Notes: a model not told the origin generated them from the letters alone. A DNA stretch of 64,000 nucleotides from Prorocentrum cordatum (GCA_963575745.1 CAUYUJ010020615.1:648736-712735); one strand, 5' to 3'; positions 38,167 to 49,470 are shown, counted from the stretch's first letter. Made by a program: numbers and translations.

Positions 38167-39881
38167 CGGCCCGGAAGCACCAGGAACTCCACGATCCCGC
38201 ACTTCCAGATGCTGACGGGGACCCATGCCCTCGCTACGGGGTTGACCTTGCCGCCGACTCCGCCGCACGTGACTCCTGCCACTGGGCCCTCCTTCACCGG
38301 GATCAGGAATCCACGTCTCTCGAACGCGGTCTTCATCACCTCCAGGTCCTCGCGTCCAATAGGCGCCTGACCCGCTGCAGTGTCCACCAAGGCGTGATCA
38401 CCCAACTGCCGAAGCGAAAGCTCAGGCCCTGCCACGTGCAGCGTCTTGAGCAGCTGGTTCCAGTCGTCCACCTGGATGTAGCTGTCCGCGTCCGGCAGCA
38501 CGTCGAAAAAGAAGCTCTTGCCCGCGCCGCCCTTCTTGCCCTTCTCGCTGGCGATCCTATCCGCCTTGGATCTGAACGGACTCTTGCACGACTCCGCCCA
38601 GTGGCCACGCTCGCCGCAGTTCGCGCACCTGGTGCGCTTCTTCACGTCGGTCATCATGAGCCTCTTGAATCCCGGGCGAGCAGCTCTCTTCCTGTCGAAG
38701 AAGTCGCGGTCCACTTTCTTGGCAGCCTTGAGCCGCCCGGCCTCAGCCCAGGTGCGCCTCTTCTCCTTGCCCAGTCGATCCTCGACCACCGCCGCGAACA
38801 TCTGCAACACCTCGGTCTCGCCAAGGTCCTGGTCGTCGAGCGAGGCGAGGAAAATGTCCACATCCTCCTCTGGCAGCTCGACGGAGTCGTCGATCTCGGT
38901 CAAGAAAGCCTCGTCCTGGTACGGCTCTGGCGGCGGGGGAACCTCCTCTGAGACCTCGGCTGCAAACGCCTTCGTCACGAGCGTGTGCGTCGTCGGCAGG
39001 ATCGGCTGATCTTTGACGTCCAACTTCAAAATTGCGGCACGTATCGAACTGAAGTCGTCCCTGCCTCCTGCCAACGTGCGCATGTTGATCTTGTTCTGCG
39101 CTGAAAGACAAGCGCCCTCCTCGAGATACCTCGATTTGATCGGATCCGGCAAGGCCAAAACGTATCGTTCCTCTTCTGCAACCTCTGCGTCGCGTCTCAA
39201 AACGAACTCCGTGATCGACTCTCCTTTCTTGATCATGTAATTGAACAGCGCTGCGTTATGTGCCAACCTCTCGCGATCTCCAGGCCGCCCGCCGTTCAAT
39301 AGTGACAAGTGCTTCAAAAATCGGTCGATGCCGTCCTGCGAGTCGAGATCGGCCCGGATCGTTCGAAACTTAAGCTGTAGTTCGACTGGAAGACCTTCAA
39401 GAATACGTCCTGCCTGAGTCTCTGGTCTAAAGCCGGTGCGCCGAGTCCATGCTAATACGTTATGCCTGTACGTTTCGAGGTTCTCGAAGTTCAACCAAGG
39501 AGGGGGAACGCCAAAATCTCTGTTCGGAGCCGTGTGGGGATTCGTCCAGGCCGCCGACGAAGATCCCCAGCCATCATCTCTCCAGGCGTCATACTCGCTG
39601 GCCTGCCACCACCACTTCCACTCCCAAGAGCTTCTCCAGCCGCTCCACGGATCAGCCCCCTGACTCGCAGAACTTGATGACTGCTGAGCATCTGCCTGGG
39701 TCGAGGGGTCATCTTGACCTCGACGAACTCTCTCTGGTGTGGGTAGTGACTGCCACGCGTCTGCTAGTGGCTCCTGATGTTCCTGCACTCCCTTCTGCTG
39801 CTCGTGTTCCTGCACTCCCTTCTGCTGCTCCTGATCGCCCGCGCCTGGAACGCCCATGGTCTCCGCGAGCCTCTCCGACAT
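38106..39881 (-). CDS. copia gag and protease
   Basis: ATG at 39881 (MSERLAETMGV), only 15 nt inside the 5' LTR; the frame also runs open back through the LTR to 40157, which I regard as fortuitous. About 590 codons. The N-terminus has two QQKGVQEH repeats and a Trp/Ser-rich stretch. The capsid-like part is helical (RILEGLPVELQLKFRTIRAD, LAHNAALFNYMIKKGESI). A zinc knuckle CANCGERGHWAESC (CX2CX4HX4C) binds RNA. The aspartic protease has HALVDTAAGQAPIG, with DTA in place of the usual DSG/DTG triad. The frame runs out at 38106 after a one-base shift near 38165. Role: particle protein and polyprotein processing. Confidence 0.88.
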   Translation of the reverse strand: MSERLAETMGVPGAGDQEQQKGVQEHEQQKGVQEHQEPLADAWQSLPTPERVRRGQDDPSTQADAQQSSSSASQGADPWSGWRSSWEWKWWWQASEYDAWRDDGWGSSSAAWTNPHTAPNRDFGVPPPWLNFENLETYRHNVLAWTRRTGFRPETQAGRILEGLPVELQLKFRTIRADLDSQDGIDRFLKHLSLLNGGRPGDRERLAHNAALFNYMIKKGESITEFVLRRDAEVAEEERYVLALPDPIKSRYLEEGACLSAQNKINMRTLAGGRDDFSSIRAAILKLDVKDQPILPTTHTLVTKAFAAEVSEEVPPPPEPYQDEAFLTEIDDSVELPEEDVDIFLASLDDQDLGETEVLQMFAAVVEDRLGKEKRRTWAEAGRLKAAKKVDRDFFDRKRAARPGFKRLMMTDVKKRTRCANCGERGHWAESCKSPFRSKADRIASEKGKKGGAGKSFFFDVLPDADSYIQVDDWNQLLKTLHVAGPELSLRQLGDHALVDTAAGQAPIGREDLEVMKTAFERRGFLIPVKEGPVAGVTCGGVGGKVNPVARAWVPVSIWKCGIVEFLVLPGRCPPLLPAALGGDARGDRLR

Positions 39882-39882
39882 C

Positions 39883-39895
39883 GCTCCGCTTACCA
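39883..39895 (-). promoter_or_regulatory. primer-binding-like site
   Basis: TGGTAAGCGGAGC starts one base inside the 5' LTR. TGGTA is the usual beginning of sites complementary to a tRNA 3' end (copia elements often use TGGTATCAGAGC). It ends one base before the gag ATG. Confidence 0.5.
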
Positions 39896-39896
39896 C

Positions 39897-40097
39897 TGTC
39901 ACTGAGGGGATGGACACATGGATCTGCGAGTCGCAAAAGGACAAGCTGAGACGGGGCTTTTCTCCGAGCCGCGACCTCACGGGCACACGGTTGAAAGCGC
40001 CTAAGCCAAAGTGGCTACACCACGGGGGCGGGGAGAGATCCAAAGGGACCAAGAGGGGGAGAACACACCACGGGCCCTCAAGGGCCTTGGGAAGACA
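39897..40097 (-). repeat. copia 5' LTR
   Basis: 201 bp, TGT...ACA on the minus strand, flanked outside by TAGG. It differs from the 3' LTR by five CpG-to-CpA changes (plus-strand reading), one T/G difference and one extra A. Confidence 0.92.
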
Positions 40098-40099
40098 TA

Positions 40100-40800
40100 G
40101 GGGATTAATCTCCAATGTGGCCTTACCTCCCAAAACTTGGCGGGCGGGGGGTGGCAACTATTTCTGTTGAGCCCCGTCGGGACCCCGCTGCAAAGCTCAG
40201 ATATCTTCGGGGACGTATCACCAGGACTCAACATTGCAAATTGAGTAAGAGCGCATTCTCGGGGCCGCTGAAATTAATAAACAGGGGGTGAACGGTTGCA
40301 AACGAAACGCCAAGCTAAGCAAGAAAGCGAAAAACCGACGATGCCGCAAACCTTGGCGCTGAACGGCGTAAGCAAAGCAAAACCAAGGGAAACGCGCACG
40401 CAACGCGCGACGTAAACGCGCGAACCAAACGAGCCTGGAACAGGCAGCAAGGCACCCCTGGCAACTCCTCTGCACGAGCAGTTCGCGATATACAACGCGC
40501 GCCAGCAAAACCGTGCCGATGTCCCAAAGGCAACGAAAATGAAAGCGCAGAACTACATCAGAGGCCGACTGGGTCACTTTGAAAAAAATCCGCCGCCCTA
40601 GCGAAAGTTGGAAATCAACGCTGGCTTCGCAACGAAAGCCATTTATTTTTTTATGAGATCGCTACGACGAAGCGCGAAAGCGAAATTTAAAAATCGACGA
40701 ACGTTTAAACAGCGTTTTGAAAAGTCATCGGGGAAAAATGGCGCGAGCGATTTTATAGCGTTTGGAATTTTCAGCGCTGCAGGGGACAGCCCCGACACAA
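40100..40800. other. flank of the retrotransposon, nothing recognised
   Basis: AA/GCGAAA-rich sequence with many GCGAAAG and AACGC words. No gene, RNA or clear repeat. Confidence 0.5.
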
Positions 40801-40804
40801 GGTT

Positions 40805-41050
40805 AGGGTCCAAAAACACGAGGGGATGTGCCACATGTCTGCAAAATTGGTGGCACCCCTCACGCAGATCGGCGCGGTCAGGGTCCAAAAACACAAGGGA
40901 CTTGCCACATTGCTAAAATTCGGCGGCACCCCTCGCACAGATCGGCAGGGCCAGGGTCCAAAAACACAAAGGATGTGCAACATGTCTGAAATTCGGCGGC
41001 ACCCCTCACGCAGATCCGTAGGGTCAGGGTCCAAAAACACATGGGATTAG
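40805..41050 (+). repeat. 74-bp tandem repeat, about 3.3 copies
   Basis: Units begin AGGGTCCAAAAACAC at about 40806, 40880, 40954 and 41027. Each contains CATGTCTG or equivalent, GGTGGCACCCCTC and GCAGATC. Confidence 0.95.
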
Positions 41051-41059
41051 CAGAGAGAA

Positions 41060-43150
41060 CCATGAGTGGAGTGATCACGTTGTGCCTCCTTCATGCATGG
41101 CATTCGGATCCTCCAAGCTTCCTTATCAAACTGTTCAGTGCTGCTCCGATAGCTGTTTCTAAGTATGATGGAGGCTATGGAATCGGAGGCCGCGGGGGAT
41201 GATACACCTACGCCACACAATTCGGAAGGCGGGGTGGGAGGACACGGGGGAGGAGCATGAGGGCCACATGGACTATCATCACAAGGGCGAGCTATCAATC
41301 AAACAAATCGCGAACAGACACAGGACCGCATGGACGGGCCGATCGGACCTCGGAGTGCGGGCCCTGCAGGGTGGTGGTGTGGCCTTCTTCATCCTGCTCA
41401 AGCACAACTGTAGGGATTCGTACTCGATCTTGTTGTCAAGGTCCTGAGCACCACCCGACTCCCGCTTCTGGCCTCTCCGCCTTCTCTTTCTCCTGCTGCC
41501 TTTCTTCTCCAACTAGCCCCCTTCCTTCCATCCCGTCGTCGTCCTCCGCCTCCGCCTTCTCCTCCGCTTGTCCAACAGGATGCTCGCGCGCCAATGCACC
41601 CCGCAAAATACTGAAGTCCACCGCTTCTAGAGTCAGGTCAGGGGTCAGTGGGGCATCGGGTATAAAGGGGAGTGGTGATAGAGGTGGAGGGAATGGCGAA
41701 GGTAAGGATTGAGGCGGCGGGGGACAAAAATGACGTTGGGGGAAATAGGAGTTGAAAAAACGGAGCAGATATAACGAAAGTAGACCATCATCACTATATG
41801 GCGAATGTTGTAGGGAAATGCATGCAATGCTCTGGCAGCAATGCCGGAGCGCATCGCGCTCCCCCAGTGGCGTTGCGTGGCGCGGTGTGCGCTCGCCCCC
41901 CCCCCGCAAGGGACATGGACCATAGTTAGGGCTCCCTCCACCGAGGGACAAGAAAGCATACAGTCAACCAGTATGATAAGGACGCGCGGTGAGGATGCAA
42001 GGGCCTTGGAAGGCCATGTCGACACCTTGCGAGCGGGGCGCGGCCAGCGAAAGCGACCAAGGATGGGCCGAAGGGGAAGGATGCGAGGGTAACCTTGGAA
42101 AGTTGCTCATCCTTATCATGCGGGCCGATGATTGACAATCAAAGGACCCCAAACCATTTGGGAGGCGACCTAAGTTACGATGCAAAAAAGGTTAGGGATA
42201 GGGGGTCTCTCCTGCAGATGTATCCAACCGAACCGCCCAAAACTATTATCCCTGATGCAAAGACGGGGGCCTCAGTGAGGCCACGTCTTCACTATGGTGT
42301 TAGGGCTAGGGGGTATTCTATCCTCGATGAGTTGGCTGTACTCAGTGCCCCGCCACGAAGACTTGTGTCACCAGGCTCCGAGAGGGGGGAGACCAGTTCC
42401 TGCGGAGGCCAGAGGCCGGGCGCGAGGGCTGGCGGGAAGGCAGGGGGAAAAAGGTGGGGGCCACCTCCCCCGTCCAACACACGCTGGCACAGATTGCCCG
42501 CCAGTTGGAAGCAGCGGGTAGGTGCAAGACATGGGAAGGCGGTGAAAATAGCTTGGGTTTCCGCCTGCCCCCATGAAGAGGAAGGAAGAGGGGAAACCAC
42601 TCGAACATTGAAGTAGATGGGGATCTGGAAATACAGAAACACCTGCTTACACCGAGCTGCGTGTACGGATGGACATGTGGATCTGGCGTGTGGGCGCCAA
42701 GCTCACGGATCGGAGCAATTACCACTCAGAACATGAAACCGGTGCCGCCCGACCTGGCGACAGAGCTGACAGAGCCCATCGATGTGGTATGGGGGCGGGA
42801 CCCGCCACTGACCCACGCGTGCTAATCCATATCTGCGTTTGCTCGACCATGGCAGGAGAGGTCTCTACGAAGAGGGGAGATTGACGACGCGCCGCTCATA
42901 CACTCCCGCGCACCAGAAGTCCCATCAGCCCTTTGGGCGACAGGTGCTCTAAGCAGGATCTTTTTCCTCTTCCACAACCCCTGTTCCCTACGGGGAGGGG
43001 AGCCCTCCCCCTCCCCTCCCTGAGGTTTTTGGGGAGGGGTCGCGAAGTGTCAGAGATTTGTTGTTCGGCTTCTGGGAAGGCCAATATTTTGACACCCCGC
43101 ACGAGGATCGCGGCCCCCGAGTGGGGGAGGGAAATCGACGACCCCCCCTC
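41060..43150. other. intergenic, no gene recognised
   Basis: Mixed-composition sequence. CTCCTC/TTCTCC stretches at 41480-41570, and GTGGATCTGGCGTGTGGGCG near 42675 that resembles the hairpin at 56793. Open frames are short and without motifs. Confidence 0.5.
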
Positions 43151-43164
43151 TTTTGACGGACCGT

Positions 43165-43325
43165 CTCCAAGATGGCCCCAAGAGGCGCTCCAGGGTTCCC
43201 AAGAGGCCCCCAAGAGGGCTCCAAGAGCGCCCCAACAGGCCCCAAGAGGGCTCCAAGAGGCACCCGAGAGGCAACCGAGAGGCCCCCGAGCGGCCACAGA
43301 GAGCCCAAAATGACCTCAGATAGGA
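43165..43325. repeat. CCCAAGA-type array
   Basis: CCCCAAGAGGCGCTCC, CCCAAGAGGGCTCCAAGA and related units, about 160 bp. Confidence 0.9.
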
Positions 43326-44089
43326 GCCAGAGAAAGCACACAAAATAATTTCACACAAAGGGTTCTGGCACCACCAACGCAAGCTCTACACACACGAATC
43401 GCGCGTGCTGTTGTGGGGGCGGCGAAAACGATCGTACACAAAGGAAATTCCTTTGTGTGCCCCCCGCGTTGGCAGTGTAACCAGACCGCACACAAAGGAA
43501 TTACTCGATACTTCGTGGCACACAAAGGAATTACACCAACGCCCCTTGGGTTGCGCTCTTCGCGCGCGGTGACAGCGCCGAGCTGAAAAGGAAGGGGGCG
43601 GGACAAGGCAAAGCAGGGGAAGAGGAAAAAGAAGAGGAGGACGAAAAATACGCGAAGGAAGCAACGGACGGATGCCAGGATGCGCGCAGGCGAAGCTAAC
43701 ACTGCGCGCCGAGACAGTTGTTCGCTCGTTCGGTTGGCCGTGCGGCAGACGATTAAAACAAGAAATGTTTGCTGCCAGTCGAAGGGATTTCTTGGGAATG
43801 AGACTCTCGTTTTCTTCCCAACCCCCCTTCCCACGCCCCGTTGCGAGCGCGCGACGATTTGTTCTGGCCCGCGGGCACAAAACTGCCAGTTTCTGGTGAG
43901 CGGCTTTTCCACCCGTCACGCGTTCCGAACACATGCGACCAACTAAACGCACTTGCCACGCAAACCGCCAGCTCCAAACACCGACGCCACCCCGATCCCC
44001 GCATCCGTGCCAGGCACCCTCTCAACGACGCCCCCTTCCGGCATAAAACCAATAAAACCCTTTGTGTGTGTGTTTTTCCTGTTCTGATC

Positions 44090-44190
44090 AGATGGCTCAG
44101 ATAGCCCAAGCTCCCAAGCTGGTCAAGATGGCTCCCAAGATGCTCCAAGCGGCCCCCAAACCGCTCCAAGCCACGGAGCCTCCCAAGCCT
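44090..44190. repeat. short CCCAAG-type array
   Basis: GCTCCCAAG, GCTCCAAG and TCCCAAGCC units over about 100 bp; a diverged member of the array type. Confidence 0.65.
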
Positions 44191-44614
44191 CCCAAGCTGA
44201 TTGACTATGCGTGTCTCTTCCTCTCTTCTCCCATCAACTCTCATGGGCATCGGTTCTGCATGGGCTGGTGGGGATACTCTTTGGTACGCGGGCTCGCGCA
44301 GGTCGAAAGCTGGGCAGAGCTAAGGCGGGTCGCGCCGAAACAGCAGGGAAAACCAGTACGGAGCAATGCCCAGCTCAGATGCGGGCTCAGCGTCCAACAA
44401 GACGTCAGTAGGGCTGGTGGGGATGCACGACGCGTCAAAAACAGCGCCGTCCAGCCGCGGAACTCCAGGTTGGCCCGAGCGAGCAGGAGCTTGACAGGCG
44501 AGCCCTGAGAGCTTTCACCGCACCTCGCGTCGCCATTACGATTTCGCGAAGCTGCGTGCCTCGGAAACAGGGCGCTGCGATGTGGTAATCCCCTCCACGA
44601 CGCCGAGCATGCGA

Positions 44615-44705
44615 CGAGGCTTGGCGCGTCTACGCTCGAACCAGAACGGCAGCGCGCGCCGCTGCCATCGCCGGCCTGCGCCTTATCCATTAGACCGAAG
44701 CCTTC
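44615..44705 (-). other. tRNA-like sequence with box A and box B
   Basis: On the minus strand GGTCTAATGGATAAGGCG (44696-44679) reads as a box A typical of tRNA-Arg, and GGTTCGAGC (44642-44634) as a box B. Between them GGCAGC and GCTGCC close a 7-nt loop. The T-arm and acceptor stem do not pair properly, so it is at most a pseudo-tRNA or SINE head. Confidence 0.25.
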
Positions 44706-45514
44706 GTAATGGCATGCTTCTGCTTCGCGTGCAGATGATGCGTCCGTCGCGAGTACTGCAAAGAAGCTGACTGCGACGCGCCAAGATGCAACACGCTGCC
44801 CAAGCGACGCGACGAAGTTCACTGCCACCGCCGTCGTTGGGGCAACGGCTGGTTGAAACCCCATCGAGGCTGCATGTCTTGCCAGTGGAGTGGAAGCCAA
44901 TGCTGCCGCCGATGGGGGCTGGGTTTAGCGGCTCTGAACAAGGCGTGCGCGCAGAAGCACGTGCCGCGGAATTCGTCACTGCCCAGGTCGTCCGACCAGC
45001 TGCCCTCAGGGTCTGCTGCCTTGACCCAACCAACCAATACAGAAGTGAAGTGCCATGTGAAGCTGAGAAGGCACGCAACGGCGACGGGGCGTGTCGACAG
45101 CCGAGCCTTTGATGACCGAGTGCAAACCAGAGGAGTGGTCTGACAGTGAGACAAGCGATGCGCTGGTTCTGCAATCCGAGCAGCCGCAGGCCCCTTCGGT
45201 GGAAGTGTGCTGGAGCACAGCGGGCTCGCAACCATCGGCGAGGTCAACCCCCGCCGCAATGTGCGCGGAACTACGGCGCCAAGCCGCGAAAGTGCACTCG
45301 GAGATGGGGAGCAGGTCCTGGCACCTTCGGACCCGCCTGCACGGGTCAATCACAGAAACGACCCCTCGCAACACCGAGCGCGCCTGCCCGCCGCCCACAA
45401 GACAGGGACCCTGCGCCCGCGCAACCCCTGCGCCCTGCCGGCTCCAGCGCCGCCAGCACCAGCGCCACCATACAGCCGCTCCCTCCCGCCGCTTCCCCGT
45501 TCCCCTCTTCTTCT

Positions 45515-45695
45515 CCTGAGGGGCAACGACAGGGGGAGACCAGCCCAGGGGGGAACACTGAGCTGGAATCGGCGATACATAGCCGATAGATCAGCCATAA
45601 GCCCCTGATAGCAGAACCGGACGATCCTGGGCGGACTGGGCCATCGGCCTGGCAATCGGCGATCCGTGGGCGATCGGGGGTCGACGCATCCCCCC
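45515..45695 (+). repeat. dispersed GAGCTGGAATCGGCGATA repeat, copy 1
   Basis: Contains CCAGCCCAGG, GAGCTGGAATCGGCGATA, AGCCGATAGATC and GGGGGTCGACGCATCCCCCC. Related copies at 50507, 53486, 59163 and 61983. Confidence 0.8.
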
Positions 45696-45806
45696 TCCCC
45701 CCCAACGCTGCCTCTGACCCCATCCCCCCCGACCCCGCCAGATCGGGCGCTGCCGCCCCCGTTGGGAGGCGTGTCTTCCACTGCCACCACCAGAAAGTAC
45801 GAGGGG

Positions 45807-45875
45807 GAGGGGGTCCTCCTCCTCCTCCTCCTCCTCCTCCTCCTCCTCCTCCTCCTCTTCCTCCTCATCCTCCTT
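45807..45875. repeat. (CTC)n microsatellite
   Basis: Uninterrupted CTC/TCC run of about 50 bp with imperfect edges. Confidence 0.93.
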
Positions 45876-46365
45876 CCCCCCTCCAACTTATGGTGGTGGT
45901 GGTGGAAAACAGGCCCATCACCCATGGTCGGCCCGCGGCGTCCTCGTCCAGGACCGCGAACACCCTCTCCAGCTTCTTCGCCAGCATCTTGTCCACCTGC
46001 GGGCGGCGAGCGGCCCCGCCGGGCTTCCCTTCTCAGGGGTCGGGAGGACTCCACCCCAGGGTCTCGTGTACGTTGTGTGTTTCGTGCTCCTTCGTTCTGG
46101 CTTCGTTCTGCCTTTGCTGCGGCACGAGATCGAAACGAAAACAGCCCACGAAATCGCTGAAACACCGTTTGGCTCGAGCCCTGAACGCCCGAAGTGGCCG
46201 ACAGCGAGTCCTGCTCAAAATGGACAGCAGCTGCCGTCGGTGGTCGTCCCCGTTCTAGCCGCACCCATGTCGGTCGTACCGAGCCTGGACGTCCTGTCCA
46301 CCCCGGAGATGGCTCCCACTCCCCCGTCTCCCGTATCCAGCCAGACCGACGGACGGGCAGACAAG

Positions 46366-46408
46366 CCGGACAATGCACGGGGAATGGACGTCCGAGCGAT
46401 GGCAGGAT
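46366..46408 (+). repeat. copy of the EEP intron 3' end
   Basis: AAGCCGGACAATGCACGGGG then AATGGACGTCCGAGCGATGG and CAG. The last 43 nt of the EEP intron 58100-57988 are nearly the same, in the opposite genomic orientation. Here no exon follows that I can recognise. Confidence 0.75.
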
Positions 46409-46419
46409 GATCTGCTCGC

Positions 46420-47500
46420 AGTGCTGCGGGAACCACTGTGGGCCCGCACCAAAGGTCTCTCCCGCGGAAGGTCACCTCTTTCGCACAGCCGACGCCGAAG
46501 CGCAACTCGTGGAAACCAGCCGGGGGGCCCAAACAGCTCCGAAGACCGGCTGCGAAACCCCGACAAGGCATGGGGAGGGCCGCCGTGTCCCGCCAAGCCT
46601 ATCCCCTGTGTTTTCCCAAGTGTTGCCCCTGACGACTGACTCACAGGAGCAGGAGCGCCCAGAATCGAATCGATAAGTCGGATCAGCGATCGAAGCGAAT
46701 CGGATCGGCAGAAATCGGCAGCCGAGTCAGGAGAAGTCGAATCGGCAGACATCGGCAGACTACTAGTGGGCCTCCAGTGAGGAATCTGGGTCGAAATCGG
46801 AATCCGAAGACGAATCAAATCGGAATCGGAAGCCATCGACATCGGATCGAATCAAATCGGAATAATCGAAATGAGCCCTGCAGGAGGACGGAGAAAACAC
46901 GCAACGCTTTTGTACGAGAAAGGGTTTGGCGCCTCAGCCTCGCCTCAGCCTCGCGCGTAGCGTTGAGGCGTAGAAGGTCGAAGCGCGGAAAACTGGAAAC
47001 GCGGGAGACAAACATGCGCTTTTTGGCGATCGCGGCACCGCGCGCAGTGACGAGTCGGTCAGAGAGCGAACGAAAAGCGAGTGCGGCCCGCCCCTCAAAA
47101 GATGGGGCAAAAACCCACAAAGATCGACCATTTCATGCGCATACCCGGGTATGGGCAGCGAGGGTTCGAATAGGGGATCTACTACAGAATTCATCTACTC
47201 CAAACTTGATGCCCCCGCCAAATATGCGAGAAACGCGAAGAAGGTTCGTAGATCCACGGGGTACGTATATTCCGTAGATTCGGCGGGAAAATCAATACTG
47301 GCGCAGGTAAATTCTGTGGTCGGTCTTCTGCTCGAACGGTGGAGGAACGGACAGAAAGGAGGGCGGGGTGAAAGTGCAGGCGGAGTGCAGCCGACCAGGC
47401 AGAGGCCAGAGGACACGTGACGAGGACGAGGTGGCGGGCACAGGCAGACACATCAGGACGACAGCCGCACACTGGGGAAGCAGCGCCAAGAGCATGCGGG
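46420..47500. other. intergenic, AATCGGAATCG-rich
   Basis: Short GAATCGGATCGG-type repetition at 46660-46860. No gene recognised. Confidence 0.5.
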
Positions 47501-47506
47501 CGGAAA

Positions 47507-47723
47507 CACACACACACACACAAACACTCACTCACGCTTGCCGGGCGCACGCGGAAAGGGGCGCAAAGCCGCACGGCCGCAGCGGGCTAACGCCGCGCTA
47601 GAAAAACATGAAAATAGGGAAAAACGCAACGCACACACAAAACAACACACATACTCACACTTATATATGAACACATACATATATATACACATATATGTGT
47701 ATATATATATATATATATATTAA
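47507..47723. repeat. CA and TA microsatellites
   Basis: (CA)n at 47507-47523; ACACATATA/TATATA run at 47640-47720 including about ten TA units. Confidence 0.92.
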
Positions 47724-47844
47724 TCAGAGATTGAGGGGTGAGATCGCAGTGGAACGGAGACCCCCAACCAGGAAATCGTTTCGTTTCGTTCGTGTCGTGC
47801 GTGCGGGCGAGGCGGAGCTGCGTGGGCGCGCGAGAAGAATGAAC

Positions 47845-48480
47845 CCGCCGTTGCTGAGGCGGGATCAAGACAAATGATTCTCCTCCGTCCGTCCGTCCGT
47901 GCGGCGGTGGCTCGCGGTGTCCCGCGGGGTCCCGCGGTGTCCCGTGGTGTCCCGTGGTGTCCGCCGTTGCTAGGGCGAAGTCAAAACAAATAGTCCGTCC
48001 GTCCAACGGTGGCTCGCGGTGTCCGGCGGTGTCCCGTGGTGTCCGCCGTTGCTAGGGCGAAGTCAACAAAAATGATTATCCCTCGTCCGTCCGTCCGTCT
48101 GGCGGAGGCGCGCGGTGGCTCGCGGTGTATGGCGGTGTCCCGTGGTGTCCGCCGTTGCTAGGGCGAAATCAAGACAAATGATTCTCCCCCGCCCGTCCGT
48201 CCGTCCGTCTGGCGGTGGCTCGCGGTGTCCCGCGGTGTCCTGTGGTGTCCGCCGTTGCTAGGGCGAAGTCAAGACAAATGATTCCCCCCCCCCCGTCCGT
48301 CCGGCGGTGGCTCGCGGTGTCCCATGGTGTCCCGTTGAGTGAGATCGATAGTGAGATCGAGGTGGTGACCCGAGGTGTCCCGTGGTGTCCCGTTGAGTGA
48401 GATCGATATTGAGATCGAGAGGTGTCCCGTGGTGTCCCGTGGTGTCCCATTGAGTGAGATCGATAGTGAGATCGATTGAA
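47845..48480 (+). repeat. tandem repeat of about 85-115 bp, at least five copies
   Basis: Units contain GTCCGTCCGTC, GGCGGTGGCTCGCGGTGTCC, CGTGGTGTCCGCCGTTGCTA and GGGCGAAGTCAAGACAAATG. The last 150 bp switch to a GTTGAGTGAGATCGATAGTG subrepeat. No coding sense. Confidence 0.93.
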
Positions 48481-48769
48481 TCAGATGTTGGTTCCCCCCC
48501 TTTCTGCCCCCCCACAACCTCCTTATCTCCCGAAGGGTGGTCGTATAGGTATACACATATGTATGTGTTACTCGTGGTCCGTAGTCTATCGATATGCAAA
48601 TCAACACATGTATGGGATATACACATACATGAATCTGGCACATTGCATCGATGAGTGGAAGGATGCCAAGTGCTGCCTGGTAGGGTTTCTGTAATGTTAA
48701 GGGTCCCCCCCCTCTCGTTGCAGAGTGCTGCATGCACTGCGCCCCGACGCCTCCTTAGTGCTCTCCGAA

Positions 48770-49325
48770 GCGGTCAAGATGCTCCCCAGAACGGTCCAGG
48801 CAGGCCACCAAGGCTGCAAAGATGGCCCAACATGCGTTCATGACGGCCGAAGATGGCCCAAGACCGCCCAAGACGGCCTCAGGACTACCCGCGAGTCGTT
48901 CCAAACGGCCAAGGAGGCTCCAACAAAACCTCTAGCAAATCCCGACAAGAAACCCTAACCAATTGTGTTCCGTAAATGTTTGAAGGTTTCTCACATTCTC
49001 GCCGTTTCGGGCTTCAGCGGGCTCAAGATGGCCCAAGGGCTTCCAAGATGACCCCACGATGGCCCAATTGTGCCTCAAGATAGCCCAATGGACTGCCAAG
49101 ACAATCTCCAGACTCAAGACGACCCAAGAGCGCCCCTGGACGGCCCAGGGCTGACCCGAGAGGGCCTCGAGACGAGGGCCTCTGGAAAGACCCGAGACGG
49201 CCTTTGAGGACGCCCGGAAAGCCCCAGACGGCCACACGACGGCTCAAGAGAGCCAAGGGACCCCCGACCGCCCCGAAGGATTCCAGGACAGCCCCAAGAG
49301 AGCCCAACTGAGGTCCATAGGGGCC
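48770..49325. repeat. CCCAAGA-type array with core
   Basis: GCCCAAGA and related units on both sides of a core at 48955-49015 (GTTTGAAGG, ATTCTCGCCGTTTCGGG). Confidence 0.92.
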
Positions 49326-49374
49326 TACTCGAGAAGTCAGACGAAAGGTGTCGCAGGTGACGGCTCTCCTCTTC

Positions 49375-49470
49375 GCCATCCTCCTCCTCCTCCTCCTCCT
49401 CCACCTCTTCCTTTCACTCCTCCTCCCCTCCTCCTCCTCCACCTCCTCCTCCTCCACCTCCTCCTCTATC
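49375..49470. repeat. (CTC)n tract
   Basis: CTCCTC/CCTCCAC run directly after the array. Confidence 0.9.

Larger units (their letters stand above)
14179..40097 (-). mobile_element. Ty1/copia LTR retrotransposon split by a 16.3-kb insertion
   Basis: The element reads from 40097 to 14179: LTR, primer-binding-like site, gag with zinc knuckle, protease, linker, methyltransferase-like domain, GAG-pre-integrase, integrase, reverse transcriptase, RNase H, LTR. That order (integrase before reverse transcriptase) defines Ty1/copia. Both LTRs are about 200 bp, begin TGT and end ACA, and are flanked by TAGG on the outside (14175-14178 and 40098-40101), so the two halves are one insertion. Without the nested segment (21022-37352) the element is about 9.6 kb. 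The polyprotein is broken by several frameshifts (near 38165, 37780, 20330, 19870 and 17350), so this copy is not autonomous. The LTRs differ at six sites and one indel, about 3 percent. Confidence 0.9.

Noticed and set aside
39897-40157. Gag start upstream of 39881 inside the LTR
   Set aside because: The 92 extra codons lie in LTR and flanking host sequence; the ATG at 39881 follows the primer-binding-like site.
44241-45398. Minus-strand frames of 130-219 codons
   Set aside because: Mutually overlapping, without motifs, and disagreeing in composition; no splice model joins them.
47845-48480. CRISPR-like array
   Set aside because: Spacers are not unique: the whole unit repeats. Organism is eukaryotic; this is a minisatellite.
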